This document shows positions 27,117 through 35,258 of a stretch of 42,773 nt of DNA, piece by piece. Origin of the DNA: Clostridiales bacterium (GTDB lineage: Bacteria; Bacillota; Clostridia; Christensenellales; UBA1242); assembly GCA_015055905.1 (NCBI GenBank), contig SVHI01000011.1, positions 1 to 42,773 on the forward strand, in the 5' to 3' direction. The notes below the pieces were generated by a model. The model was not told where the DNA came from. It saw only the letters and a program-made list of their open reading frames with translations, and did not search any database. Positions within the stretch are counted from its first letter, which is position 1; each line of letters starts with the position of its first letter. The translations under genes and the position numbers were made by a program.

Positions 27117-27647
27117 TTAAAAATTTAGCAAAATAAGCCCTAAATTGAGATAAAAGGCATAAATCAACCAAAGTGTATAAACATTAAAAATTATACCGGC
27201 AGCTAGGTTTGCATTAAAGAATCGATACATCACAATGCACGCTGAAGCGATTAAAAAAATGAACCAGATGCAAGCAAAAATTGGGAGATTTAACCTAAAG
27301 AAAAATAGAGGCCATAAGACATTAAAAAACATATGGATAAAGTATAAGACTAAATTGATTTTTCTGTCTTTTGATTTGATTTCTTTGTCACGCCACATTA
27401 AAAACGTTGACACTCCAATGGCTATGTAAATGATTGACCAAAGAATTGGGAATACAATTTTTGGGGCAGTTGCTGGTGGCATTTCGTAACCTTCAAAACT
27501 AAACATTTTTCCGCCGAGCAGAGTTGCAAGTCCGCCAAGCAAAATTGTTCCTCCAATAAAAAGTAGGGCGTCAATCCACCACACGTGTGCTATGAAATAT
27601 TTGTCTTTGGTTTTTGGTTTAAGTGAATTTTGTTTTGTTTGTTGCAT
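27117..27647 (-). CDS. tspO: TspO/MBR family protein
   Basis: PPATAPKIVFPILWSIIYIAIGVSTFLMW; start MQQTKQNS after GGAGAAATT. Confidence 0.85.
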   Translation of the reverse strand: MQQTKQNSLKPKTKDKYFIAHVWWIDALLFIGGTILLGGLATLLGGKMFSFEGYEMPPATAPKIVFPILWSIIYIAIGVSTFLMWRDKEIKSKDRKINLVLYFIHMFFNVLWPLFFFRLNLPIFACIWFIFLIASACIVMYRFFNANLAAGIIFNVYTLWLIYAFYLNLGLILLNF

Positions 27648-27776
27648 AATTTCTCCTACATAATTATTTACAATTCGGTTTTTTATTATACTTTTATTTC
27701 TCGGTATTTCATTGACAAAATTTGGTGGTATCATTTATAATAGGTTAGAAGTAATTTAAAGAGGTTTAGATTAGAA

Positions 27777-29348
27777 ATGATTAATGTTAATAATGTAAGA
27801 CTTCAATTTGGCGGACGCGTTCTTTTTGAAGATGTTAACCTTAAATTTGAAGAGGGTAACTGCTATGGTATTATCGGTGCAAACGGTGCTGGTAAATCAA
27901 CATTCTTGAAACTTATCACAAAACAAATTGAACCAAGTTCTGGTGACATTGTTATTGATAAGGGCAAGAGACTTAGTTTCTTGGTTCAAGACCAAAAGGC
28001 TTGGGACGACTATACAGTTCTTTCAACTGTTATGCACGGTCACGAAAGACTTATGAATATTATGGAAGAGAAAGATGCTTTATATGCTAAAGCAAATTTT
28101 ACTGAAGCCGATGGTATTCGTGCGGGCGAACTTGAAAACGAGTTTATGGAACTCAATGGTTGGGAGGCAGAGAGTGAGGCTCAAAACCTTTTGAATGAAC
28201 TTGGTATCGGTGAAGAGTTCTTTACTGTTATGATGAGAGATGTTGACCCAAAGATTAAGGTTAAGGTTCTTTTGGCAAAGGCACTCTTTATGAACCCTGA
28301 CATTTTGATTCTCGACGAACCTACAAATAACCTTGACGCAAAAACTGTTAACTGGCTTGAAAATTTCCTTATTGATTTTGAAAATATGGTTATTGTAGTT
28401 TCACACAACAGATATTTCTTGAACAGAATCTGCACACATATTTGTGATATTGACTTTGGTAAAATTGAAATGTTTGTTGGTAACTATGACTTCTGGTATG
28501 AAACCAGCCAACTTTTGCAACGTCAAGCAAAAGAACAAAACAAGAGAGCAGAACAAAGAGCAAAAGAACTCAAAGAATTCATTGCAAGATTTGCTGCTAA
28601 CGCTTCAAAGAGTAAACAAGCAACCAGCAGAAAGAAAGAACTTGAAAAACTTGAGTTTGTTGATATGAAACCAAGTTCAAGAAAATATCCTTATGTTGAC
28701 TTTAAACCAAACAGAGAAGTTGGAAATGAAATCTTGAGGGTTGACAAACTCACAAAGAATGGTTTCTTTGAAGATATTTCATTTACAGTAAACAAGGGCG
28801 ATAAGATTGCATTTATTTGCAAAAATGCAAACGTTATCACAATGTTATTTAAAATATTGATGGGCGAAGATTCTGCTGATGGTGGAACATTTGAATGGGG
28901 TTCAACTGTTACAACAGGATACCTTCCAGAAAACAATGATTCATATTTCAAAGATTGCGGAACTTCACTTGTTGATTGGCTTGCTCAATATTCAGAAGAC
29001 AAAGACCAAACATTCCTTAGAAGTTGGCTTGGAAGAATGTTGTTCTCTGGCGAAGAGGCAAAAAAGAAAGCAAACTGCATTTCAGGTGGTGAAAAGGTTA
29101 GATGTATGCTTGCTAGAGTTATGCTTTCAGGCGCAAACGTTCTTATCTTTGACGAACCAACAAACCACTTGGACCTTGAGAGTATAACAAGTCTTAACAA
29201 GGGTATGATTAACTATAAGTCTCCAATCTTGTTTACAAGCCAAGACCACGAGCTTTTGCAGACTGTTGCGAACAGAATTATTGAAATTGATAAAACTAAA
29301 ATTTATGATAAGGCTATTACTTATAACAACTATTTAGGATTAGACTAA
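27777..29348 (+). CDS. ABC-F family ATPase (YkpA/YbiT-like)
   Basis: Two NBDs; GANGAGKST in NBD1, CISGGEKVRCMLARVML and DEPTNHLDLES in NBD2; NASKSKQATSRKK linker. Confidence 0.9.
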   Translation: MINVNNVRLQFGGRVLFEDVNLKFEEGNCYGIIGANGAGKSTFLKLITKQIEPSSGDIVIDKGKRLSFLVQDQKAWDDYTVLSTVMHGHERLMNIMEEKDALYAKANFTEADGIRAGELENEFMELNGWEAESEAQNLLNELGIGEEFFTVMMRDVDPKIKVKVLLAKALFMNPDILILDEPTNNLDAKTVNWLENFLIDFENMVIVVSHNRYFLNRICTHICDIDFGKIEMFVGNYDFWYETSQLLQRQAKEQNKRAEQRAKELKEFIARFAANASKSKQATSRKKELEKLEFVDMKPSSRKYPYVDFKPNREVGNEILRVDKLTKNGFFEDISFTVNKGDKIAFICKNANVITMLFKILMGEDSADGGTFEWGSTVTTGYLPENNDSYFKDCGTSLVDWLAQYSEDKDQTFLRSWLGRMLFSGEEAKKKANCISGGEKVRCMLARVMLSGANVLIFDEPTNHLDLESITSLNKGMINYKSPILFTSQDHELLQTVANRIIEIDKTKIYDKAITYNNYLGLD

Positions 29349-29417
29349 TAACGTTTTGATTGGAGAGGGGATTTCTCTCCTCTTCCAAAAAAAATGTAAA
29401 AAAATAAAAATTTTTTG

Positions 29418-29446
29418 TTGACAAACACCTCAAACTAGTGTATATT
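29418..29446 (+). promoter_or_regulatory. Promoter of tRNA cluster
   Basis: TTGACA-N17-TATATT. Confidence 0.75.
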
Positions 29447-29478
29447 AATGTCGTTAGTTTGATGCAACCCAAAGTTAG

Positions 29479-29555
29479 CGGGGTATAGCGCAGTTTGGTA
29501 GCGCGCGCGGTTTGGGTCCGTGAGGTCGTGAGTTCGAGTCTCGCTACCCCGACCA
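29479..29555 (+). tRNA. tRNA-Pro (anticodon TGG)
   Basis: CGGGGTA/TACCCCG acceptor, anticodon arm CGCGG-TTTGGGT-CCGTG, encoded CCA. Confidence 0.95.
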
Positions 29556-29576
29556 TTTGTTGCAAACAAATTAATT

Positions 29577-29653
29577 GGGCCTTTAGCTCAGTTGGTTAGA
29601 GCGACCGGCTCATAACCGGTTGGTCCGCGGTTCAAGTCCGTGAAGGCCCACCA
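29577..29653 (+). tRNA. tRNA with CAT anticodon (Met, or Ile2 after lysidine modification)
   Basis: GGGCCTT/AAGGCCC acceptor, ACCGG-CTCATAA-CCGGT, encoded CCA. Confidence 0.93.
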
Positions 29654-29678
29654 AAATTTCAAACTAAATAGCCTATAT

Positions 29679-29755
29679 GGCCCGGTAGCTCAGTTGGTTA
29701 GAGCGCCAGCCTGTCACGCTGGAGGTCGACGGTTCGAGCCCGTTTCGGGTCGCCA
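29679..29755 (+). tRNA. tRNA-Asp (anticodon GTC)
   Basis: CCAGC-CTGTCAC-GCTGG anticodon arm, encoded CCA. Confidence 0.95.
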
Positions 29756-29793
29756 TATTGTTTTCCGCTTATTTCAATTTAAAAAATAAGTAT

Positions 29794-29869
29794 GCCTCGG
29801 TAGCTCAGTCGGTAGAGCATGAGACTGAAAATCTCAGTGTCGGTGGTTCGATTCCGCCCCGCGGCACCA
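29794..29869 (+). tRNA. tRNA-Phe (anticodon GAA)
   Basis: GAGA-CTGAAAA-TCTC anticodon arm, GGTGG-TTCGATT-CCGCC T arm, encoded CCA. Confidence 0.93.
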
Positions 29870-29874
29870 AAGAT

Positions 29875-29949
29875 GCTGGTGTGGCTCAATGGTAGAGCAG
29901 CTGATTTGTAATCAGCCGGTTGTTGGTTCGATTCCGACCACCAGCTCCA
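29875..29949 (+). tRNA. tRNA-Thr (anticodon TGT)
   Basis: GCTGGTG/CACCAGC acceptor, GCTGA-TTTGTAA-TCAGC anticodon arm. Confidence 0.95.
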
Positions 29950-29958
29950 TAATGTTAC

Positions 29959-29990
29959 TTTTAAGCAAGTGAGAAATCACTTGCTTAAAA
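29959..29990. repeat. Perfect 14-bp inverted repeat with GAAA loop between tRNA-Thr and tRNA-Tyr
   Basis: TTTTAAGCAAGTGA-GAAA-TCACTTGCTTAAAA. Confidence 0.95.
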
Positions 29991-30011
29991 AAAACATAAA
30001 AATCTTAATAT

Positions 30012-30097
30012 GGGAGGATTGCAGAGCGGCCAAATGCAACGGACTGTAAATCCGTCGTCTTCCGACTTCGATGGTTCGAATCCGTCTCCTCCCACCA
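30012..30097 (+). tRNA. tRNA-Tyr (anticodon GTA)
   Basis: GGGAGGA/TCCTCCC acceptor, CGGA-CTGTAAA-TCCG, class II variable arm, encoded CCA. Confidence 0.95.
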
Positions 30098-30100
30098 AAA

Positions 30101-30127
30101 TCCTTGCTAACAAGCAAGGGTTTTTTA
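30101..30127 (+). terminator. Terminator of tRNA cluster
   Basis: CCTTGCT-aaca-AGCAAGG + TTTTTTATTT. Confidence 0.8.
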
Positions 30128-30173
30128 TTTATAATTTGCTTATAGAAAATATTTAAGATAAACGAGGTTTCTT

Positions 30174-30599
30174 ATGAGTGAAAATTTGAATTTAGCGAAA
30201 AAAATGTTGTTAGAAGAGGAACTAACCTGTGCTTTTATAAAAGACAGCGCGATTTATAAGAGCAAAAAAAGGGGTGTTTTGCCTCTTATTGAATGGTATG
30301 ACCAAGGTCTTAATCTTAAAGATTTTTCAGTTGCAGATAAAGTAGTTGGAAAGGCTGCAGCCTTTCTTTATGTTATTTTAGAAATTAAGGAACTTTACGC
30401 TGATGTGATTAGTAAGTCAGCATTAGAATTGCTGATTAAAAATAATATTAATGTGAGTTTTGGTTTGCTTGTTGATTATATTAGAAATAGAACAAACACG
30501 GGGTTTTGCCCAATGGAACAAGCAACTATTAATATTGATTCACCAGCAGAGGCTGTTGTTGCAATCAAAAATAAAATAAATGAGTTAAATAGTAAGTAG
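30174..30599 (+). CDS. DUF1893-like protein (TM1506-type, deaminase-like fold)
   Basis: VVGKAAAFLYV and NRTNTGFCPMEQA motifs. Confidence 0.7.
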   Translation: MSENLNLAKKMLLEEELTCAFIKDSAIYKSKKRGVLPLIEWYDQGLNLKDFSVADKVVGKAAAFLYVILEIKELYADVISKSALELLIKNNINVSFGLLVDYIRNRTNTGFCPMEQATINIDSPAEAVVAIKNKINELNSK

Positions 30600-30622
30600 C
30601 ACCATCTTTATGGTGCTTTTTT
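30598..30622 (+). terminator. Intrinsic terminator
   Basis: AGCACCAT-CTTT-ATGGTGCTTTTTT. Confidence 0.85.
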
Positions 30623-30711
30623 AATGCAAAATATTAGAAAATTTCGGTTTTTTTGAGTGTTCGTTTGACCTGTGAGTTTTAATAGTTTAAAATTGATATA
30701 AGAGGACTTTT

Positions 30712-31179
30712 ATGAATAGAATTTATTGTGCGATTGGCAAGATTGTTGAAGTGACTCAATTTATTGAAGTTAGGCTTGGTGATATTTGCGAAAAGAGTGA
30801 AATCATTAAAGAGTTCTCTCGTCACGCAAAGATGACCAAAGAGGCATATGAGCAAATTCAAAGTGATGCAGGGTATATTAAAGATAAAATGCTCACGATG
30901 ACTTTTGGTGCTATGATTGGTGTTATTTATGAATCAAAGAGCCTCAGTTACGATGAAACAACAGAACTTAAAACACTACTGGAAAAAAGAAACTATTTTA
31001 CGCACGAATATTTTAAATATACGACCTTTGAAAATGCAAAGGAACAAGATATTGTTGAAGAATTTGAGGCACTTAAAGAATACTTAGCACGACTTAAAAA
31101 GTTTTTGAACAGGCTTGAAATTATTTATGCTGGGCAAAAGGAAAGACTTGAATATTTGATTGCTAAAAATAATTTATAG
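30712..31179 (+). CDS. HEPN-like helical protein
   Basis: All-helical sequence with LLEKRNYFTHEYFK (R-x4-H HEPN-type motif). Confidence 0.5.
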   Translation: MNRIYCAIGKIVEVTQFIEVRLGDICEKSEIIKEFSRHAKMTKEAYEQIQSDAGYIKDKMLTMTFGAMIGVIYESKSLSYDETTELKTLLEKRNYFTHEYFKYTTFENAKEQDIVEEFEALKEYLARLKKFLNRLEIIYAGQKERLEYLIAKNNL

Positions 31180-31189
31180 GAAAATGCTT

Positions 31190-31561
31190 ATGGAAACAAT
31201 GTTGAAAAAAGAGATAACTTTGATTGAAAGATTCAAAAAACTTGAAGCGGAAATCATTGATATTTTAAAACAAAATGATGTTGATTTTGATGAGAACTTA
31301 AATGGAAAAGAAGTTAAGGCTAAACTCAAAAAATATATAGCAAACGTTAAAAAAATGGAAAAACTTTTCGAAGAATATGAGGCTCTTGCTGAAAAAATTG
31401 AAAAGATTTCGGGCGATGAAAACGATAAGGGCGTTATGAATGAGGCTGTTGTTAACCTTAGGGAAGACAAAGAACAAACTGAGGTTGTTGTTGATAAGGC
31501 TACAAACACTGTTATTGTTAAGCGCAAAAAGAAGAGCAATGTCTCACAAAGAGAAATGTAA
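31190..31561 (+). CDS. Hypothetical coiled-coil protein
   Basis: Lys/Glu-rich ORF directly downstream of the HEPN-like gene, RBS TAGGA. Confidence 0.5.
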   Translation: METMLKKEITLIERFKKLEAEIIDILKQNDVDFDENLNGKEVKAKLKKYIANVKKMEKLFEEYEALAEKIEKISGDENDKGVMNEAVVNLREDKEQTEVVVDKATNTVIVKRKKKSNVSQREM

Positions 31562-31618
31562 AAAAATTATTTGTGTTTTCAGCACACTGTGTGCTATACT
31601 TTAAAAGGAAGGCAGAGA

Positions 31619-32428
31619 ATGGAATATACTGTTGAACAATTAGACGAAAAACTTAATAGACTTATTGAGATTCTTTGTGATGAACAAGATATCAATATAA
31701 GAAAGTTCAACCTTGATGAAATTGATATTGGTTCAAAGAGAATTATTTTTAGAGGGCTTTCAAATCAAAGAAGACCAAGTCCGTTATCTTCGGAGTTTAT
31801 GCGTCTTCAAGATGAGATTTTATCGTTTGAAAGAGACCACAAAATTATTGTTGATGTAAACAAACTCTCTTATGTAAACAATATGACAATTTTCTTAGGT
31901 GACATAACAACTCTTAGGGCAGATGCGATTGTTAATGCGGGAAATCCAAACTTGCTTGGAAGTTTTGAACCTTGCGATTCATCGATTGATAATGTAATTA
32001 TGTCAGCTGGTGGGCTTCAAATTAGACAAGAACTTAACTATTTGATGTCAAAACAAGGTCACCCAGAACCAAATGGAAGAGCAAAACTTACAAAAGGATA
32101 TAACCTTCCAGCAAACTATATTATTCATACAGTTGGACCAATGGTTTTTGACAGGGTTTCATATCACGACAAAATTGACCTTGCAAATTGCTATAAATCT
32201 TGTTTGGAACTTGCTGTTCAAAATGGGTTTAAAAATATTGTATTTTGTTGTATTGCAACGGGCACATTTAGATTCCCAAGAGACCTCGGTTCAAAGATAG
32301 CAGTTACAACAGTTTCAAATTGGCTAAAAGAAAACAATTATCCAATTAAGGTTGTGTTCTGTGTTTACAATGACCACGATAGAAAACTCTATGAAGAAAA
32401 ATTTGCTGAACTTAACACAATTATCTAA
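31619..32428 (+). CDS. Macrodomain protein (protein-ADP-ribose hydrolase family)
   Basis: FLGDITTLRADAIVNAGNPNLLGSFEPCDSSIDNVIMSAGGLQIRQEL...GRAKLTKGYNLPANYIIHTVGP. Confidence 0.88.
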   Translation: MEYTVEQLDEKLNRLIEILCDEQDINIRKFNLDEIDIGSKRIIFRGLSNQRRPSPLSSEFMRLQDEILSFERDHKIIVDVNKLSYVNNMTIFLGDITTLRADAIVNAGNPNLLGSFEPCDSSIDNVIMSAGGLQIRQELNYLMSKQGHPEPNGRAKLTKGYNLPANYIIHTVGPMVFDRVSYHDKIDLANCYKSCLELAVQNGFKNIVFCCIATGTFRFPRDLGSKIAVTTVSNWLKENNYPIKVVFCVYNDHDRKLYEEKFAELNTII

Positions 32429-32444
32429 AAAAGAGGTTACAAAT

Positions 32445-33302
32445 ATGAGCGTATTTTTTACAGATACAGACTGCGAAATGAGTTATAAAGATGCAGAAGA
32501 ACTTGGAATGCATATTATCAAAATGCCTTACATTATGAAAGGTGAAGAATATTACTATGATTTTGGAAAGGAAACAGATATTGATGCGTTCTACAAGGGA
32601 ATGAGGGCGGGTGAAACTGTTTCAACGGCTGCGCTTAATACAAATGATTATTTAAATTACTTTGAACCAGTTTTGGCTTCAGGTGAAGACATTTTATATG
32701 TTCACTTTTCTTCAAACTTGTCTTGCACATTCAACTCAATGAATGAGGCGATTGCGACCTTAAAAGAAAAATATCCAGATAGAAAAATTACAACATTCGA
32801 CACAAAAAACATTTGTCTTGGTGCTGGTATCCAAGTAATTGAGGCTTGCAAACTCCATAATAATGGTGCGAGCGATGAGGAAGTTGTTGAATTTTTGAAA
32901 ACTTTCAGTGAAAAAACAGCGGTTTACTTTTATGTTGAAAGTCTTAAATATTTGAGACGTGGTGGTCGTGTGTCTGCGGCTTCTGCTGTTATGGGAACTC
33001 TTCTTAATATTAAGCCAATCTTAACCATAACTGGTGAAGGTAAACTTGAAAAGCTAACAACTGTTAAAGGCAATAAAAAAGCTATTGAGTATCTTTATGA
33101 TAAATTCAATAAAGAGTATTTGAACGACGACAAATATGAACTTTATGTTATTGATGCAGACAACAAAGCAGCGGGTGATGAGCTTGCTGAAAAGATTAGA
33201 ACTTCAGGCAAAAAAGTAACAATAAGACGTCTTGATGTTGGTCCTGTTATTGGTGCTCACGCTGGTCCTGGAACTGTTGGTTTAATATTCGTTAAAGCAT
33301 AG
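32445..33302 (+). CDS. DegV family fatty acid-binding protein
   Basis: DTDCEMSYKDAEELGMHIIKMPY...SSNLSCTFNS...YLRRGGRVSAASAVMGTLLNIKPIL. Confidence 0.93.
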   Translation: MSVFFTDTDCEMSYKDAEELGMHIIKMPYIMKGEEYYYDFGKETDIDAFYKGMRAGETVSTAALNTNDYLNYFEPVLASGEDILYVHFSSNLSCTFNSMNEAIATLKEKYPDRKITTFDTKNICLGAGIQVIEACKLHNNGASDEEVVEFLKTFSEKTAVYFYVESLKYLRRGGRVSAASAVMGTLLNIKPILTITGEGKLEKLTTVKGNKKAIEYLYDKFNKEYLNDDKYELYVIDADNKAAGDELAEKIRTSGKKVTIRRLDVGPVIGAHAGPGTVGLIFVKA

Positions 33303-33303
33303 T

Positions 33304-33331
33304 AAAAAAAGGGACTTTGTGTCCCTTTTTC
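33304..33331 (+). terminator. Intrinsic terminator
   Basis: AAAAAGGGAC-tttgt-GTCCCTTTTT. Confidence 0.8.
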
Positions 33332-33420
33332 TATTAGTATTTTGTTGACTTAAATTGGTGTTTTGTTGTATCATAGTTGTTGTATTTACTGCTTATTTTA
33401 TAAGCATTTGGGGGAATTTA

Positions 33421-33882
33421 ATGGCTAATATTTCAGATACAATTGAACAATTTATTAAAGCAACTTTAGGTGAAAATGAATCTATTGATATTTCAAGAAA
33501 TTCACTTGCAGAATATTTCGCTTGTGTGCCAAGTCAAATCAACTATGTTTTAGACACAAGATTCACTGTTGACAGAGGTTATTTGGTTGAGAGCAAAAGA
33601 GGCGGAAGTGGTTTTATAAAAATAACTAAAATCAATAATAAAGATGACAACGAATATCTTAATTCATTGGTTTTAGAAAGCGTTGGTGATGAACTCAATT
33701 CAAGAAGAATGGGGCAAATTTTGGATAGGCTTGAGACAAGCGAAATTGTTTCAAACAAAGAAAGAACATTGATTGAGTCTGCATTATCTGAAGATTCATT
33801 AATGATGCCATTTACTATTCGTGATAGAATTAGAGCACAAGCGTTTAAGAATGTTCTTATAAAACTTATGATTAATAATTAG
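33421..33882 (+). CDS. ctsR: CtsR family transcriptional regulator
   Basis: ISDTIEQFIK...VPSQINYVLDTRFTVDRGYLVESKRGGSGFIKI; heads mcsA-mcsB-clpC. Confidence 0.93.
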   Translation: MANISDTIEQFIKATLGENESIDISRNSLAEYFACVPSQINYVLDTRFTVDRGYLVESKRGGSGFIKITKINNKDDNEYLNSLVLESVGDELNSRRMGQILDRLETSEIVSNKERTLIESALSEDSLMMPFTIRDRIRAQAFKNVLIKLMINN

Positions 33883-33890
33883 GAGATGTT

Positions 33891-34235
33891 ATGTTTGAAT
33901 TTGGTGAGATTTCTAACAATTTTGTAAACGAAGAATTCAATGAGAAATTCTGCGACAAATGTAATACCTCGCTTTCAGATGTTTTGGGAAGCGGTGTTGT
34001 TGGTTGCAGTAATTGTTATTCTGCGTTTCAAAATGAAATTAGAAGTTATCTGTTAAACAAACAAGGAAACTTCAATCACGTTGGAAAACTTGCTCTCAAA
34101 AGAACATCAAAACTTAAACTTGAAGAAGAGATTAAACAACTTGAGGTTCAAAAACAAAAAGCCGTTGAAGAGGAAAATTTTATTGTTGCTGAATCGCTTA
34201 AAAATCAAATAGAGAAACTAAGGGGTAGAGTTTAA
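33891..34235 (+). CDS. mcsA: McsA-like protein (short form, UVR motif)
   Basis: CDKC...CSNCY zinc finger, HVGKLALKR, UVR-like C-terminus; operon context. Confidence 0.8.
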   Translation: MFEFGEISNNFVNEEFNEKFCDKCNTSLSDVLGSGVVGCSNCYSAFQNEIRSYLLNKQGNFNHVGKLALKRTSKLKLEEEIKQLEVQKQKAVEEENFIVAESLKNQIEKLRGRV

Positions 34236-35245
34236 TGAAAGATTATAGCTCAATTGTTGTTTCGAGTAGTATTAAACTTTTGAGAAACCTTTCTGGATTT
34301 GATTTTCCTTCAACCTTGAGTGGAACGACGGGTATTAAAGTTTTAAATAAACTCGCTGACAATATTTTAAAAATTGATAACGAATTTAAGATTTACAAGA
34401 TTTCATCATTGTCTGAACTTGATGTAAACATTATGTTTGAAAAGGGTTTGATTTCAAGACACCTTATTGATTCAAACGAATTTGGTGCTGTTATTTTGTC
34501 AAAAGACGAAGAGATTGCTGTTATGCTTAATGAAACAGACCATATTGTTGAAACAAGCACAAAAAAAGGTTTGAACTTGATTTCAGCTTACGACAGACTT
34601 AATGTTATTGATAATGAAATCTTGTCTAATTTAGATATTGCTTATGATGACTCATTTGGATTTTTGACATCTAACTTAAACCAAGTGGGAACTGGATTAA
34701 CTGCAACAGTTAGTCTCTTTTTGCCTGCATTAACAATTACTGGGAAACTTAAGTCTGTTCTTTCAGGTGTTTCAAACCAAGGTTTTGAAATTCAAACAAT
34801 TAGTGATTCTGCGCAAAGAACTGGTGAGTATGTCTGCACAATTTCAAATAGTCAAACTATTGGAAAACGTGAAGCAGATTATATTGTTAAACTTACTGAA
34901 CTTACAATAAAGATAAGCGAACTTGAAATTCAAGCCCGCAAAGAACTCTTGTCTGTGGGATATAAAGATGAAGTTATTGATAGAGTGTATAGGGCTTGGG
35001 GAGTTCTTACAAACTGCCATAAGGTTTCAGCACAAGAGGCACAAAGGTTACTTAGTGATATAAAAATTGGCATTGCGATTGATATTATGAGATTTAAAGG
35101 TGCGGACTTTGTTGAGAATTTAATAACCGACGTTATGCCATATTCATTAACAAAAATTTCAGAGTCAAAGGTTGCAGTTGCTGACCTTGATAAATATAGA
35201 GCCAAATTTTTAGCAAACATATTAAAAACAAGAAGATTAAAATAA
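34235..35245 (+). CDS. mcsB: McsB-like protein arginine kinase homologue, probably catalytically degenerate
   Basis: SSIVVSSSIKLLRNL, AVMLNETDHI, FGFLTSNLNQVGTGL, LPALTITGKL phosphagen-kinase-fold motifs; operon context. Confidence 0.85.
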   Translation: MKDYSSIVVSSSIKLLRNLSGFDFPSTLSGTTGIKVLNKLADNILKIDNEFKIYKISSLSELDVNIMFEKGLISRHLIDSNEFGAVILSKDEEIAVMLNETDHIVETSTKKGLNLISAYDRLNVIDNEILSNLDIAYDDSFGFLTSNLNQVGTGLTATVSLFLPALTITGKLKSVLSGVSNQGFEIQTISDSAQRTGEYVCTISNSQTIGKREADYIVKLTELTIKISELEIQARKELLSVGYKDEVIDRVYRAWGVLTNCHKVSAQEAQRLLSDIKIGIAIDIMRFKGADFVENLITDVMPYSLTKISESKVAVADLDKYRAKFLANILKTRRLK

Positions 35246-35258
35246 AGAGAGGGCAAAT

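Noticed and set aside
29350-29395. GGAGAG/CTCTCC inverted repeat after the ABC-F gene as a strong terminator
   Set aside because: Followed by an A-tract rather than a T-tract; function unclear
29479-30097. tRNA gene cluster as a possible integration hotspot or phage att site
   Set aside because: No integrase, no duplicated tRNA 3' end and no mobility genes nearby
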